From positions 1 through 49,282 of the forward strand of contig NZ_NHPJ01000121.1 of assembly GCF_002252985.1 (NCBI RefSeq): DNA of 49,282 nucleotides, given 5' to 3'. This DNA comes from Halorubrum halodurans. GTDB lineage: Archaea > Halobacteriota > Halobacteria > Halobacteriales > Haloferacaceae. The first letter of the stretch is position 1, and each line of letters opens with the position of its first letter. The position numbers were made by a program, and so were the translations under genes. Positions 26,665 through 35,041 of the stretch are shown here, one piece after another. A model generated the notes under the pieces. It did not search any database. It had not been told where the DNA came from and saw only the letters and a list, made by a program, of their open reading frames with translations.

Positions 26665-29403
26665 ATGCCAACGGGGATCGTCGGGGAGTTCCTCGAGCTC
26701 AAGGAGTCGACGGACGCGGACGTCCTCGCGATGCAGTGTGGCGACTTCTACGAGTTCTTCGCCGACGACGCCGAGCTGGTCGCCGACGAGCTCGACTTGA
26801 CGGTCTCACAGAAGTCCTCGCACGGGTCGTCGTACCCGATGGCGGGCGTCCCGCTCTCGGAACTGACGCCGTACCTGAAGGCGCTCGTCGAGCGCGGCTA
26901 CCGGGTCGCGGTCGCGGACCAGTACGAGACGGAGGACGGCCACGCGCGGGAGATCACCCGAGTGGTCACGCCGGGGACCCTCCTCGAGACGAGCGACGAC
27001 GACGCGCGGTACCTGGCGACCGTGGTGCGCGGCGACGACGATGGCCCCTACGGCGTCGCGTTCGCGGACGTCACCACCGGCCGGTTCCTCGCGGCCGAGC
27101 TCGCCGATCGGGGAGACCTGCGCGCCGAGCTGTACCGCTTCGACCCGGCGGAGGTGCTGCCCGGTCCCGACCTCCGGAACGACGACGCCTTCCTCGGCGC
27201 GGTCCGCGAGGACCTGGCCGGCTCCGTCTCCGTCTTCGACGCGGAGGCGTTCGCGCCGGGGCGGGCGGCCCACGCGGTCCGCGAACAGTTCGGCGCGGAG
27301 ACCGCCGACAGCGTCGGGCTGGACTCCGACCCGGCGACGCGGGCGGCCGGCGCGGCGCTGGCGTACGTGGCCGAGACGGGCGCGGGCGTGCTCGCGTCGA
27401 TGACCCGGCTGACGACGTACGCCGCGAGCGACCACGTCGAGCTCGACGCGACGACCCAGCGCAACCTGGAGATCACGGAGACGATGCGCGGCGACGCCGA
27501 CGGGACGCTGTTCGACGCCGTCGACCACACGGTCACCGCCGCGGGCGGGCGGCTGCTCCGCGAGTGGCTCACGCGGCCGAAACGCGACCGCGACGAGCTC
27601 GACCGGCGGCTCGATTCGGTGGCGTCGCTCGCGTCCGCGGCGCTCGCGCGCGACCGGCTCCGCGAGACGCTCGGCGACGCCGCCGACCTCGAGCGGCTGG
27701 CCGCTCGAACGACGAGCGGGAGCGCGGGTGCGCGGGAGCTCTCGTCGGTCCGGGACACCCTCGCGCTGCTGCCCGCGCTCGCGGAGGCGATCGAGGGGAC
27801 GCCGCTGGCCGAGTCGCCGGTCGCCGAGGTCCTCCGCCGGCCGGACCGCGACCGCGCCCGCGACCTCCACGACGAGCTGGCGGCCGCGCTCGCCGAGGAC
27901 CCGCCGAAGACGAAGACGGAGGGCGGGCTGTTCCGGACGGGGTACGACGACGAGCTCGACGAGCTCATCGAGCGCCACGAGGCGGCCCTCGAGTGGCTCG
28001 ACACGCTCGCCGAGCGCGAGAAGCGCGACCACGGGCTCTCACACGTCACCGTCGACCGCAACAAGACGGACGGCTACTACATCCAGGTCGGCAAGTCGGT
28101 GGCGGACGAGGTGCCGGAACGCTACCGGGAGATCAAGACGCTGAAGAACTCGAAGCGGTTCGTCACCGACGAGCTGGAGGAGCGCGAGCGGGAGGTGCTC
28201 CGGCTGGAGGCGGCGCGCGGCGAGCTGGAGTACGAGCTGTTCGAGGAGCTTCGCGAGCGGGTCGCCGAGGCGGCGACGCTGCTCCAGAACGTCGGCCGGG
28301 CGATCGCCGAGGTGGACGCGCTCGCGTCGCTCGCGACGCACGCCGCCGGGAACGACTGGACGCGGCCGACGCTGACCGAGTCGCGGACCCTCTCGATCGA
28401 GGCGGGCCGGCACCCGGTCGTCGAGCGGACGACGGACTTCGTTCCGAACGACCTCGAGCTCGACGCCGAGCGCGGCTTCCTGATCGTCACGGGGCCGAAC
28501 ATGAGCGGGAAGTCGACGTATATGCGGCAGGCGGCGCTGATCCAGCTGCTCGCGCAGGCGGGGTCGTTCGTCCCGGCGCGGTCGGCCGAGGTCGGGCTCG
28601 TCGACGGGATCTACACCCGCGTGGGCGCGCTCGACGAGCTGGCCCAGGGGCGGTCGACGTTCATGGTGGAGATGCAGGAGCTGTCGAACATCCTCCACTC
28701 GGCGACCGCGGACTCGTTGGTGATCCTCGACGAGGTGGGTCGGGGAACCGCCACCTACGACGGCATCTCCATCGCGTGGGCGGCCACGGAGTACCTCCAC
28801 AACGAGGTGCGCGCCCGCACCCTCTTTGCCACCCACTACCACGAGTTGACGACGCTCGCGGACCACCTCCCGCGCGTCGCGAACGTCCACGTCGCCGTCG
28901 ACGAGCGCGACGGTGACGTGACGTTCCTCCGGACGGTGCGCGACGGCCCGACGAACCGGTCGTACGGCGTCCACGTCGCCGACCTCGCGGGCGTTCCCGA
29001 GCCGGTCGTCGACCGCGCCGACCGGGTGCTCGACCGGCTGCGCGAGGAGAAGGCGATCGAGGCGAAGGGCGGATCGAACGGGGGAGACGGCGGATCGCCC
29101 ACGACACAGGCCGTCTTCGACCTCTCGACCGGGTCGTTCGCCGGGAACGATCGCGGGGAGGAGGCCTCGCGAAACGGCGGCGGGGCCGCCCGCGGCGACG
29201 GACCGGCCGGCGCGACGGCCGCGACCGCCGAGGACGCCGGACCGGGAGCCGAGAATGCCGGGACGGACGCCGGAACGGAACTCGATCCGGAGGCGCGCGC
29301 GGTGATCGAGGAGCTGGCCGACGTCGACGTCGCCGCGACCGCGCCGGTGGAGCTGCTCTCGCGGGTCCAGGAGTGGCAGGAGCGACTCGACGGGAACGAC
29401 TGA
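26665..29403 (+). CDS. mutS: DNA mismatch repair protein MutS
   Basis: The 912-residue protein is a MutS1-type ATPase. The mismatch-reading motif is GDFYEFF (Phe-Tyr-Glu) near residue 31. Connector, lever and clamp regions follow. Walker A GPNMSGKST is at 610-618 and Walker B VILDEVGRG has Asp689/Glu690. The dimer and ATPase end includes LFATHYHEL. A Gly/Ala/Asp-rich spacer at about 790-875 separates the ATPase from a C-terminal tail (LADVDVAATAPVELLSRVQEW). No mutL is in the window. The start is supported by the TATA element and by the short N-terminus usual in haloarchaeal MutS. Confidence 0.96.
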   Translation: MPTGIVGEFLELKESTDADVLAMQCGDFYEFFADDAELVADELDLTVSQKSSHGSSYPMAGVPLSELTPYLKALVERGYRVAVADQYETEDGHAREITRVVTPGTLLETSDDDARYLATVVRGDDDGPYGVAFADVTTGRFLAAELADRGDLRAELYRFDPAEVLPGPDLRNDDAFLGAVREDLAGSVSVFDAEAFAPGRAAHAVREQFGAETADSVGLDSDPATRAAGAALAYVAETGAGVLASMTRLTTYAASDHVELDATTQRNLEITETMRGDADGTLFDAVDHTVTAAGGRLLREWLTRPKRDRDELDRRLDSVASLASAALARDRLRETLGDAADLERLAARTTSGSAGARELSSVRDTLALLPALAEAIEGTPLAESPVAEVLRRPDRDRARDLHDELAAALAEDPPKTKTEGGLFRTGYDDELDELIERHEAALEWLDTLAEREKRDHGLSHVTVDRNKTDGYYIQVGKSVADEVPERYREIKTLKNSKRFVTDELEEREREVLRLEAARGELEYELFEELRERVAEAATLLQNVGRAIAEVDALASLATHAAGNDWTRPTLTESRTLSIEAGRHPVVERTTDFVPNDLELDAERGFLIVTGPNMSGKSTYMRQAALIQLLAQAGSFVPARSAEVGLVDGIYTRVGALDELAQGRSTFMVEMQELSNILHSATADSLVILDEVGRGTATYDGISIAWAATEYLHNEVRARTLFATHYHELTTLADHLPRVANVHVAVDERDGDVTFLRTVRDGPTNRSYGVHVADLAGVPEPVVDRADRVLDRLREEKAIEAKGGSNGGDGGSPTTQAVFDLSTGSFAGNDRGEEASRNGGGAARGDGPAGATAATAEDAGPGAENAGTDAGTELDPEARAVIEELADVDVAATAPVELLSRVQEWQERLDGND

Positions 29404-29543
29404 CGCGCCCGGCCTCCCGCTCGACGAGGGCGACTGTCGCCCCGAGCTCCCGCCTACCGGGCGGACTCGATGGCCATCGACGGGCGGATCCGGCGACCGC
29501 GTCTGACGTAAGAACTAATGTGCGACCTCGTCGTAACACGGGT

Positions 29544-29897
29544 ATGGGTATTATGAGCAAGATCCTCGGCGGGGGCGGGCAGCGCTCCGTCGACGACTAC
29601 GTCGAACTCGACATAGACGACTTCGCCGAGGCGAGCGCGGAGGCGGGAATGCGGGTACACATCGCCGAGATCGGCGACCAGAGCGACGTCATCCCGATCA
29701 AGGACGCGGTGTACGACGGCGACTTCGTCATCGCCGACATCACCCGCCACTCCACGTCGGATCGGACGGTAGAACACATCATCGACGAGCTCCGCCAGGT
29801 GGCGGAGGAGGTCGACGGCGACATCGTCCAGAAGGGCGACGACCAGCTCGTGATCGCGCCGACCGGCGTCACCGTCTCCCGGCAGAAGCTCTCTTGA
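29544..29897 (+). CDS. sepF: Archaeal cell-division protein SepF
   Basis: The 117-residue protein begins MGIMSKILGGGG, the short membrane-binding helix of archaeal SepF, followed by an acidic linker. The SepF/DUF552-type alpha-beta core is VIPIKDAVYDGDFVIADI. SepF anchors FtsZ rings to the membrane and is essential in Haloferax. The ATG at 29544 has AACTAATG centred about 28 nt upstream. A second ATG at 29553 would shorten the membrane-binding helix and is less likely. Confidence 0.92.
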   Translation: MGIMSKILGGGGQRSVDDYVELDIDDFAEASAEAGMRVHIAEIGDQSDVIPIKDAVYDGDFVIADITRHSTSDRTVEHIIDELRQVAEEVDGDIVQKGDDQLVIAPTGVTVSRQKLS

Positions 29898-29940
29898 GGT
29901 CGCGAACCCGGCGTCGGCGTCTCGGCGGCCGAACCGTGTC

Positions 29941-29948
29941 ATATATGC
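29941..29948 (+). promoter_or_regulatory. TATA element of azf
   Basis: ATATATGC is centred about 30 nt before the ATG at 29974. Confidence 0.45.
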
Positions 29949-29973
29949 CGTCCTCGCGTCCATAGTAGGCTGA

Positions 29974-30780
29974 ATGGACGATCCGGTCCTACTCACTGGC
30001 GCGGGCGGGCGGGTCGGCCAGGCCATCCTCGATGGCATCGGCGAGGAGTACGACTGGCGGCTCCTCGACCGCGAGCCGATCTCGGCCGCGAAGGTTCCCG
30101 ATCGGGTGACCGACGCGGACCAGTACGTCGCGGACATCACCGACGAGCGCGCCGTCCGCGAGGCCGTGACCGGCGTGAACGCGGTCGTCCACCTCGCCGG
30201 CGACCCGCGGAAGACCGCGCCGTGGGACTCCGTCCTCCGGAACAACATCGACGGGACGCAGGTCGTGATGCGTGCCGCCGCCGAGGCGGGCGTCGAGAAG
30301 TTCGCGTTCGCCTCCTCGAACCACGCCGTCGGCGGCTACGAGACCGACGACCGGACGCCCGATCTGTACCGACCCGACGACGACTACCGGCTCGACGGCG
30401 AGGAGCTTCCGCGGCCGGGCAACCTCTACGGCGTCTCGAAGGCGACCGGCGAGTTCCTGGGTCGGTACTACCACGACGAGACCGGGATGTCCGTCGTCTG
30501 CGTCCGCATCGGCAACCTCACCAAGGACCACCCGCCGCGCGAGTACGAGCGCGGCCAGGCGATGTGGCTCTCACACGGCGACTGCGCGCACCTCTTCGAC
30601 CGCTGTCTGCTGGCGGAGTACGGTTTCGAGATCGTCTACGGCATCTCCGACAACGACCGGAAGTACTACTCGATCGACCGCGCCCGCGAGGTCCTCGGGT
30701 ACGACCCGCAGGACAACTCCGCGAACTACACCTTCGAGGGCGACCCCATCGCCGAGGGCCCGCCGACCGACGAGCCCTGA
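29974..30780 (+). CDS. azf: NAD-dependent glucose-6-phosphate dehydrogenase (archaeal zwischenferment) / NAD-epimerase fold
   Basis: The 268-residue short-chain (extended) dehydrogenase has the NAD motif TGAGGRVGQAI at residues 8-18. The catalytic Tyr-Lys pair is in NLYGVSKATGEF, and an upstream Ser is in FASSNHAVGGYE. The whole sequence strongly resembles Haloferax Azf, which oxidises glucose-6-phosphate with NAD+ and starts the oxidative pentose-phosphate route. A generic NAD-epimerase is the fallback call. It has its own promoter after sepF. Confidence 0.85.
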   Translation: MDDPVLLTGAGGRVGQAILDGIGEEYDWRLLDREPISAAKVPDRVTDADQYVADITDERAVREAVTGVNAVVHLAGDPRKTAPWDSVLRNNIDGTQVVMRAAAEAGVEKFAFASSNHAVGGYETDDRTPDLYRPDDDYRLDGEELPRPGNLYGVSKATGEFLGRYYHDETGMSVVCVRIGNLTKDHPPREYERGQAMWLSHGDCAHLFDRCLLAEYGFEIVYGISDNDRKYYSIDRAREVLGYDPQDNSANYTFEGDPIAEGPPTDEP

Positions 30781-30818
30781 GTCCGTCCGGCGACGCTCCC
30801 GTCCCCCGACGACGCGGC

Positions 30819-31640
30819 TCACTCGAAGAGTCCCGACACGTCCCGGCGCTCGCGCCGGTCCCGGTCGACGTGGTCGGCGATCCGCGCCGCGATCTGCGGA
30901 CGCGCCTCGGGTCGTCGGAGGTACGCGAACACGAGCTCCGTGACCTGCGTCCGGCCCGTCCCGCGCTCCTCCCGCGCGAGCCGCGCCGCCGCCGCCAGCG
31001 TCGGCTCCTCCCCGGCGTCGACCGCGGCCGCCAGCGCCGGCGCGGCGGCGAGCGTCGCCGCGAGACCCAGCTCCTCGAACCCCACGGCGACGCCGTCGAT
31101 CCGGAGCGTCGGCGGGTCGGCGTCGGACGGGGCGAACGGGTCGGGGGTGGCGTCGACCGGGCCGGGATCGGATCCGGCCGTGTCGCCGGCGGCGGCGAGC
31201 CGCCGACACCACTCGCGAACCGGCTCGAGCGCGAGGCCGCGGTACGCCTCGCCGGTCCCCTCGAGGAGGGTCAGCGCGCGCGCTCCCTGCTCCGCGGCGT
31301 CGGACCGCTCCGCGTCCCGCATGTGGGCCGATCGATCCCCGTCGCCCGCGCGATCGGCCGCGGTCGCGGCCGCGGCCAATCCCCGAAGAACCCGCACCTC
31401 TCCGGCGTCGGACCCGTCGACGGCACCGCCGACGTCGTCGACCTCCCCGGCGTCGGACCCGTCGGCGGCCGGACCGTCGGCGACCGCGCTCCGCGCCGCC
31501 TCCCATCGATCGCGTGCCGCGAGGACGTGTCCGGCGTTGAACAGGGCCACTCCCGCCTCGAAGGCGGCGTCGACGGTCTCGCCGCCGGCGTCGTCGCGGG
31601 CGTCCCGTGTCACGCGGCCGTCTCCGTCGGGAACGGACAT
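30819..31640 (-). CDS. DUF309-like helical protein
   Basis: The 273-residue protein opens MSVPDGDG and contains AFEAGVALFNAGHVLAARDRWEAA. That resembles the DUF309 (COG1547) motif, in which a Phe-Asn-x-Gly-x-(Tyr/His)-(Trp/Leu)-x-A/C-H/R-(Asp/Glu)-x-(Trp/Leu)-E signature is typical. The rest is Ala/Asp-rich helix with low-complexity acidic repeats (DGSDAGEV twice). It ends in an Arg-rich tail. The function of DUF309 is unknown. The ATG at 31640 is preferred over the GTG at 31673 because the TATA-like GTTTACATTA lies only a few nucleotides from the GTG. It is convergent with azf. Confidence 0.65.
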   Translation of the reverse strand: MSVPDGDGRVTRDARDDAGGETVDAAFEAGVALFNAGHVLAARDRWEAARSAVADGPAADGSDAGEVDDVGGAVDGSDAGEVRVLRGLAAAATAADRAGDGDRSAHMRDAERSDAAEQGARALTLLEGTGEAYRGLALEPVREWCRRLAAAGDTAGSDPGPVDATPDPFAPSDADPPTLRIDGVAVGFEELGLAATLAAAPALAAAVDAGEEPTLAAAARLAREERGTGRTQVTELVFAYLRRPEARPQIAARIADHVDRDRRERRDVSGLFE

Positions 31641-31707
31641 AAATCCCGAGTTCGACGGGCGTCGAACCAACACAGTAATGTAAACAGACTACAATAGTCG
31701 GGTAGAC

Positions 31708-33564
31708 GTGTCAAGTAGCCTCCTGCCGGTCGTCGCGGTCGTCCTCGTTTCGGGGCTCGGCGTACAGCTCCTCGCACACCGGCTGAAGGTTCCGAGCGTC
31801 ATCTTCTATCTCGCGATCGGGGTCCTCCTCGGTCCCGAGGTGCTCGGGCTCGTGACGCTGGACACGTTCGGAGACGGCCTCGAGATCATCGTCGGTCTCA
31901 GCGTCGCGATCATCGTCTTCGAGGGGGCGTTCGCGCTGCGCATCGAGCGGATCCGTCGCGCGTCGACGGTCTCGCTCCGGCTGGTCACGGTCAGCGCGGT
32001 CGTGATGTTCCTCGGGACCGCGGTCGCGGTCCGCGTCCTCGAGGGGGCCAGCTGGGAGATCGCGCTGCTCATCGGGGCGCTGCTCGTCGCGACCGGCCCC
32101 ACGGTGATCACGCCGATCCTCGACGTCGTCCGGGTCAGGGACCACGTCGCGACCGCGCTGGAGACGGAGGGGATCGTCAACGACGTGACCGCGGCGATCG
32201 TCGCCGTGGTCGTCTTCGAGACGCTGTTGCTCGACGACCTCGGCGTGCCCGCGACGTTCGTGTCGTTCCTCCAGCGGTTCGGCACCGGCGTCGCCGCGGG
32301 GGTGCTCGCGACGGTCGTCATCTACCTCCTCCTGGAGAGCGAGTTCGTCCCCGAGCGCGACGTCCAGGCGTCGCAGTTCCTCGTGTTGGCCGCGGCGGTC
32401 GGGTCGTTCGCGGCCGCGGAGGCCGTCGCGGCCGAGGCGGGGATCGCCGCGGCGGCGACGAGCGGGATGCTGCTCGGGAACGCCGACATCGACAACCGCG
32501 AGGAGATCGAGCGGTTCGCACAGAACACGACGCTCGTCGTGCTCTCGTTCGTGTTCATCTCGCTGGCCGCGCTGATCGACGTCGAGGCGATACTCGCGCT
32601 CGGCGTCGGCGCGATCGGGCTCGTTCTCGTGGTCATGCTCGTGTTGCGCCCGCTGGGGGCGTTCCTCGCCACCCTCGGCGTCGAGCGGTTCACGCGGGCC
32701 GAGCGGCTGTTCATCGCGGCCGTCGGACCGCGCGGGATCATCCCGGCGAGCGTGGCGACGCTCTTCGCGATCGAGCTGGAGCTGGCGGGGAACGTCGCGG
32801 CCGGCGAACTGCTCGTCGGGACGGTGTTCGCCGTCATCTTCGCGACGGTCGCGGTCGAGGCGGGGCTGGCGCGACAGATCGGCGAGTACCTCGGAGTGTC
32901 ACCAATGCGCACGATAATCATCGGCGGGGGTCGGATCGGCCGGGCGCTCGCCACACGACTGGAGAACAGGGGCGAGTTCGTCGTCATCGTCGACGCCGAC
33001 GCGGACGCCGTCGAGAGCGCTCGCGCGGAGGGGTACACCGTCCACGAGGGCGACGGAAACGAGACCGAGACGTTGCGCAAGGCCGGGATCGAGGACGCAA
33101 AGCGGATCATCACCACGACCGGCGACGACGACGTCAACCTCCTCGCGTGCCAGCTCGCCATCACCAAGTTCGACGTCGCGTCGGCCTACTCGCGGGTGAC
33201 CGACCCCGACAACGTCGACGCGTTCGAGAGCATCGGCGTCACCGCCATCGACGCGTCGACGGCGACGGCGGTGGCCATCGACGACGAGATCGAGCGCCCG
33301 GCGCTCACCCACTGGATGAGCGAACTCGGGGACAGCCACGACGTCCAGGAGGTCGAGGTGACCTCCGCGAAACTCGCCGGCAAGAGCATTCGCGATCTCA
33401 ACTCCGACATCCCGGACGGCGTGTTCGTCGCCGTCGTCAGCCGCGACGGCGAGAACTACGTCCCCTCGGCCGACCGCGTGCTCGAGTCCGGCGACCACGT
33501 CACGTTCATCGGCGACGCCCAGGGCGTCAAGCGCGCGATGAACCGGTTCCACCCGCACGACTAG
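31708..33564 (+). CDS. NhaP-type cation:proton antiporter with TrkA-N/TrkA-C regulatory domains
   Basis: The start is GTG (618 residues). Residues 1 to about 395 form roughly 12 membrane helices of the CPA1/NhaP class, including the ion-site region ALLVATGPTVITPILDVV. Residue 400 starts an RCK/TrkA-N domain with MRTIIIGGGRIGRALA, which binds NAD or a nucleotide. A TrkA-C domain closes the protein (DSHDVQEVEVTSAKLAGKSI). It should exchange Na+ or K+ for protons at the cell membrane, with the RCK domain sensing nucleotides. It is divergent from the DUF309-like gene. Confidence 0.92.
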   Translation: MSSSLLPVVAVVLVSGLGVQLLAHRLKVPSVIFYLAIGVLLGPEVLGLVTLDTFGDGLEIIVGLSVAIIVFEGAFALRIERIRRASTVSLRLVTVSAVVMFLGTAVAVRVLEGASWEIALLIGALLVATGPTVITPILDVVRVRDHVATALETEGIVNDVTAAIVAVVVFETLLLDDLGVPATFVSFLQRFGTGVAAGVLATVVIYLLLESEFVPERDVQASQFLVLAAAVGSFAAAEAVAAEAGIAAAATSGMLLGNADIDNREEIERFAQNTTLVVLSFVFISLAALIDVEAILALGVGAIGLVLVVMLVLRPLGAFLATLGVERFTRAERLFIAAVGPRGIIPASVATLFAIELELAGNVAAGELLVGTVFAVIFATVAVEAGLARQIGEYLGVSPMRTIIIGGGRIGRALATRLENRGEFVVIVDADADAVESARAEGYTVHEGDGNETETLRKAGIEDAKRIITTTGDDDVNLLACQLAITKFDVASAYSRVTDPDNVDAFESIGVTAIDASTATAVAIDDEIERPALTHWMSELGDSHDVQEVEVTSAKLAGKSIRDLNSDIPDGVFVAVVSRDGENYVPSADRVLESGDHVTFIGDAQGVKRAMNRFHPHD

Positions 33565-33865
33565 GGCGTCGAGGACCGACGTTCTCGATCGCGACCCGTT
33601 CGGTTCTCGGACTGTCCAAAGAGATCCGTCCGAACCGGTCGCGCGCGTCTTCGTGCGCACCAGGCGAGAGGCTCCGTGTGCGAATGTGCTGCTGATATTT
33701 CTGCCAAATTGCGTTGACGTTCATAGCGACGTGATGAATACAACGCGCCTATCCCGTACTCACGTGGAGCTGGATTCGGCTCACCCTCTTTCTCCCTGGA
33801 TAGCTCTGTTCGGTTAGGTTTGCCCTGACCCAGCATTCATATCGAATCGAGATGAGCACATAACC
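33565..33865. other. 301-bp intergenic stretch, AT-richer, no gene seen
   Basis: Short minus frames (33527-33724, 33561-33836) resemble no known family. Composition shifts to lower GC near 33680, as if foreign sequence starts there. The likely promoter of the lipoprotein gene is at its right end (ATTCATATCG near 33836-33845). Confidence 0.4.
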
Positions 33866-34333
33866 GTGCCCTCCACTCAGTCACGCCGAATGCTACTGCT
33901 GTCGGCCGGAACCGTGCTCTCGATCCCGCTTTCTGGGTGTTCGTCTGTCTCGGAGTTCACCCAGGAATCGGGGTCTGTCTCAATTGCGGAGGTGTGGGTT
34001 AAGAACCTCGGCGATAGCCCCGTTGTATTCGATGTCGTTATCGAAGATGTAACCGATAACGAGGTCGTGTTCTGGGAAACACATCCAACGCGACCAATGG
34101 CCGACCGAGACGATGACAGGAACGAGGAAATCGATACGTACTCTTGGAAAAATCCCGTTCAGTCACCTGGGAAATATGCGCTCCACGCTCGCGCTGAGGC
34201 GGATGACCCAGCTGGTGGGACGCAGATGACATCCACTCAGTTGCGGACCGACGTGGACTGTCTGAGTATTCTGGTCGAAATCGGTATTATGGGCGAACTC
34301 TCGATCGACGTGGATACAGAAGACGCTTGCTGA
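33866..34333 (+). CDS. Orphan Tat lipoprotein, lower GC
   Basis: The start is GTG, with ATTCATATCG centred about 25 nt upstream. The 155-residue protein has a Tat/lipobox signal (SRRMLLLSAGTVLSIPLSGC) with the lipidated Cys near residue 25. The mature part is a beta-rich domain (VWVKNLGDSPVVFDVVIED) like small haloarchaeal surface lipoproteins with an Ig/CARDB-like fold. The C-terminus is cysteine-containing (VDTEDAC). GC is visibly lower than in neighbouring genes. Function unknown. Confidence 0.75.
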   Translation: MPSTQSRRMLLLSAGTVLSIPLSGCSSVSEFTQESGSVSIAEVWVKNLGDSPVVFDVVIEDVTDNEVVFWETHPTRPMADRDDDRNEEIDTYSWKNPVQSPGKYALHARAEADDPAGGTQMTSTQLRTDVDCLSILVEIGIMGELSIDVDTEDAC

Positions 34334-34716
34334 CAGAAGCAGGGATCGACTCCCGAATCGCTATTGCTCTCATATATCAGTCTCCTGTATGTGTGTTCGA
34401 ATAGAGAGTTCTCCGAGGGATTATCGGATCGCTCCGCTGAACTCACCCCCTATATTCAGCAGTCCCTTCCTGACAGGATATGGGTAGTTACGGAGTGGAC
34501 GTGATATGGCGTTCGTCTGGACTGACCGATCTGGTCCCGTGGAGAACGTACGCGAGTCGTTCCATGGCGTCCTGACGGAGTCCTGCGCGAGCGGTGCGAG
34601 GGCGACCGAAGGGAGCCCTCGAAAGTGAGCGGCGAAGCCGCGAACGAGCGAGCGCAGGGCACGTCAGGACGCGAACGCAGTGGCTGTCGAACGAAGTGAG
34701 ACGGCCGCAAAGTGAG
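34334..34716. other. Gene-free region between the lipoprotein and tRNA-Arg
   Basis: The left half is AT-richer without a convincing frame. The right half holds the imperfect palindrome described at 34567-34672 and a run rich in GAAGTGAG/GCGAACG words up to the tRNA 3-prime end. Confidence 0.5.
34567..34672. repeat. Long imperfect palindrome downstream of tRNA-Arg
   Basis: GCGTCCTGACG at 34567-34577 is repeated inverted at 34662-34672. The arms extend inward (TCCTGCGCGAG against CGAGCGCAGGG) to an inner GAGGGC/GCCCTC stem. The left arm GCGTCCTGACGGAG (14 bp) is identical to 34716-34729, the 3-prime end of the tRNA gene. Confidence 0.6.
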
Positions 34717-34789
34717 CGTCCTGACGGAGATTTGAACTCCGGTCCCTGGCTCCGCAAGCCAAGAGGATAGTCCACTACCCTACCAGGAC
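34717..34789 (-). tRNA. tRNA-Arg(GCG)
   Basis: The minus strand folds as a cloverleaf. The acceptor arms are GTCCTGG and TCAGGAC. The anticodon stem-loop is TTGGC-TTGCGGA-GCCAG with anticodon GCG. The T-arm is CGGAG-TTCAAAT-CTCCG. The discriminator is G73 (34717), and no CCA is encoded. GCG reads CGC/CGU arginine codons. A TATA-like CTTAAG lies upstream (34813-34818 on the plus strand). Confidence 0.94.
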
Positions 34790-35041
34790 TCGATTACACG
34801 TATCGCCGAGATACTTAAGACGGTTACGGTCCGCCCGCTCCGTGCCCGGCGGTCGCACGGACCGCCGACGGCCGGCCCCGGCTCGGGGACTGAACGCTTT
34901 TGTACCGAACCGGGACGAGTGCGGGGTATGCCGAGCGAGAACGCGGCACGAAAGCGGACGGAGAACGCGGCCGACGAGGGCGCGGAAACGGCGCAAGGAC
35001 AACGCTTATCCGCGGAGTCGACGACCCTACGAGGTACGCGT

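Noticed and set aside
33527..33724. Minus-strand frame suspected to be a transposase remnant
   Set aside because: No conserved DDE-type or other transposase motif could be read, and part of it is antisense to the antiporter end.
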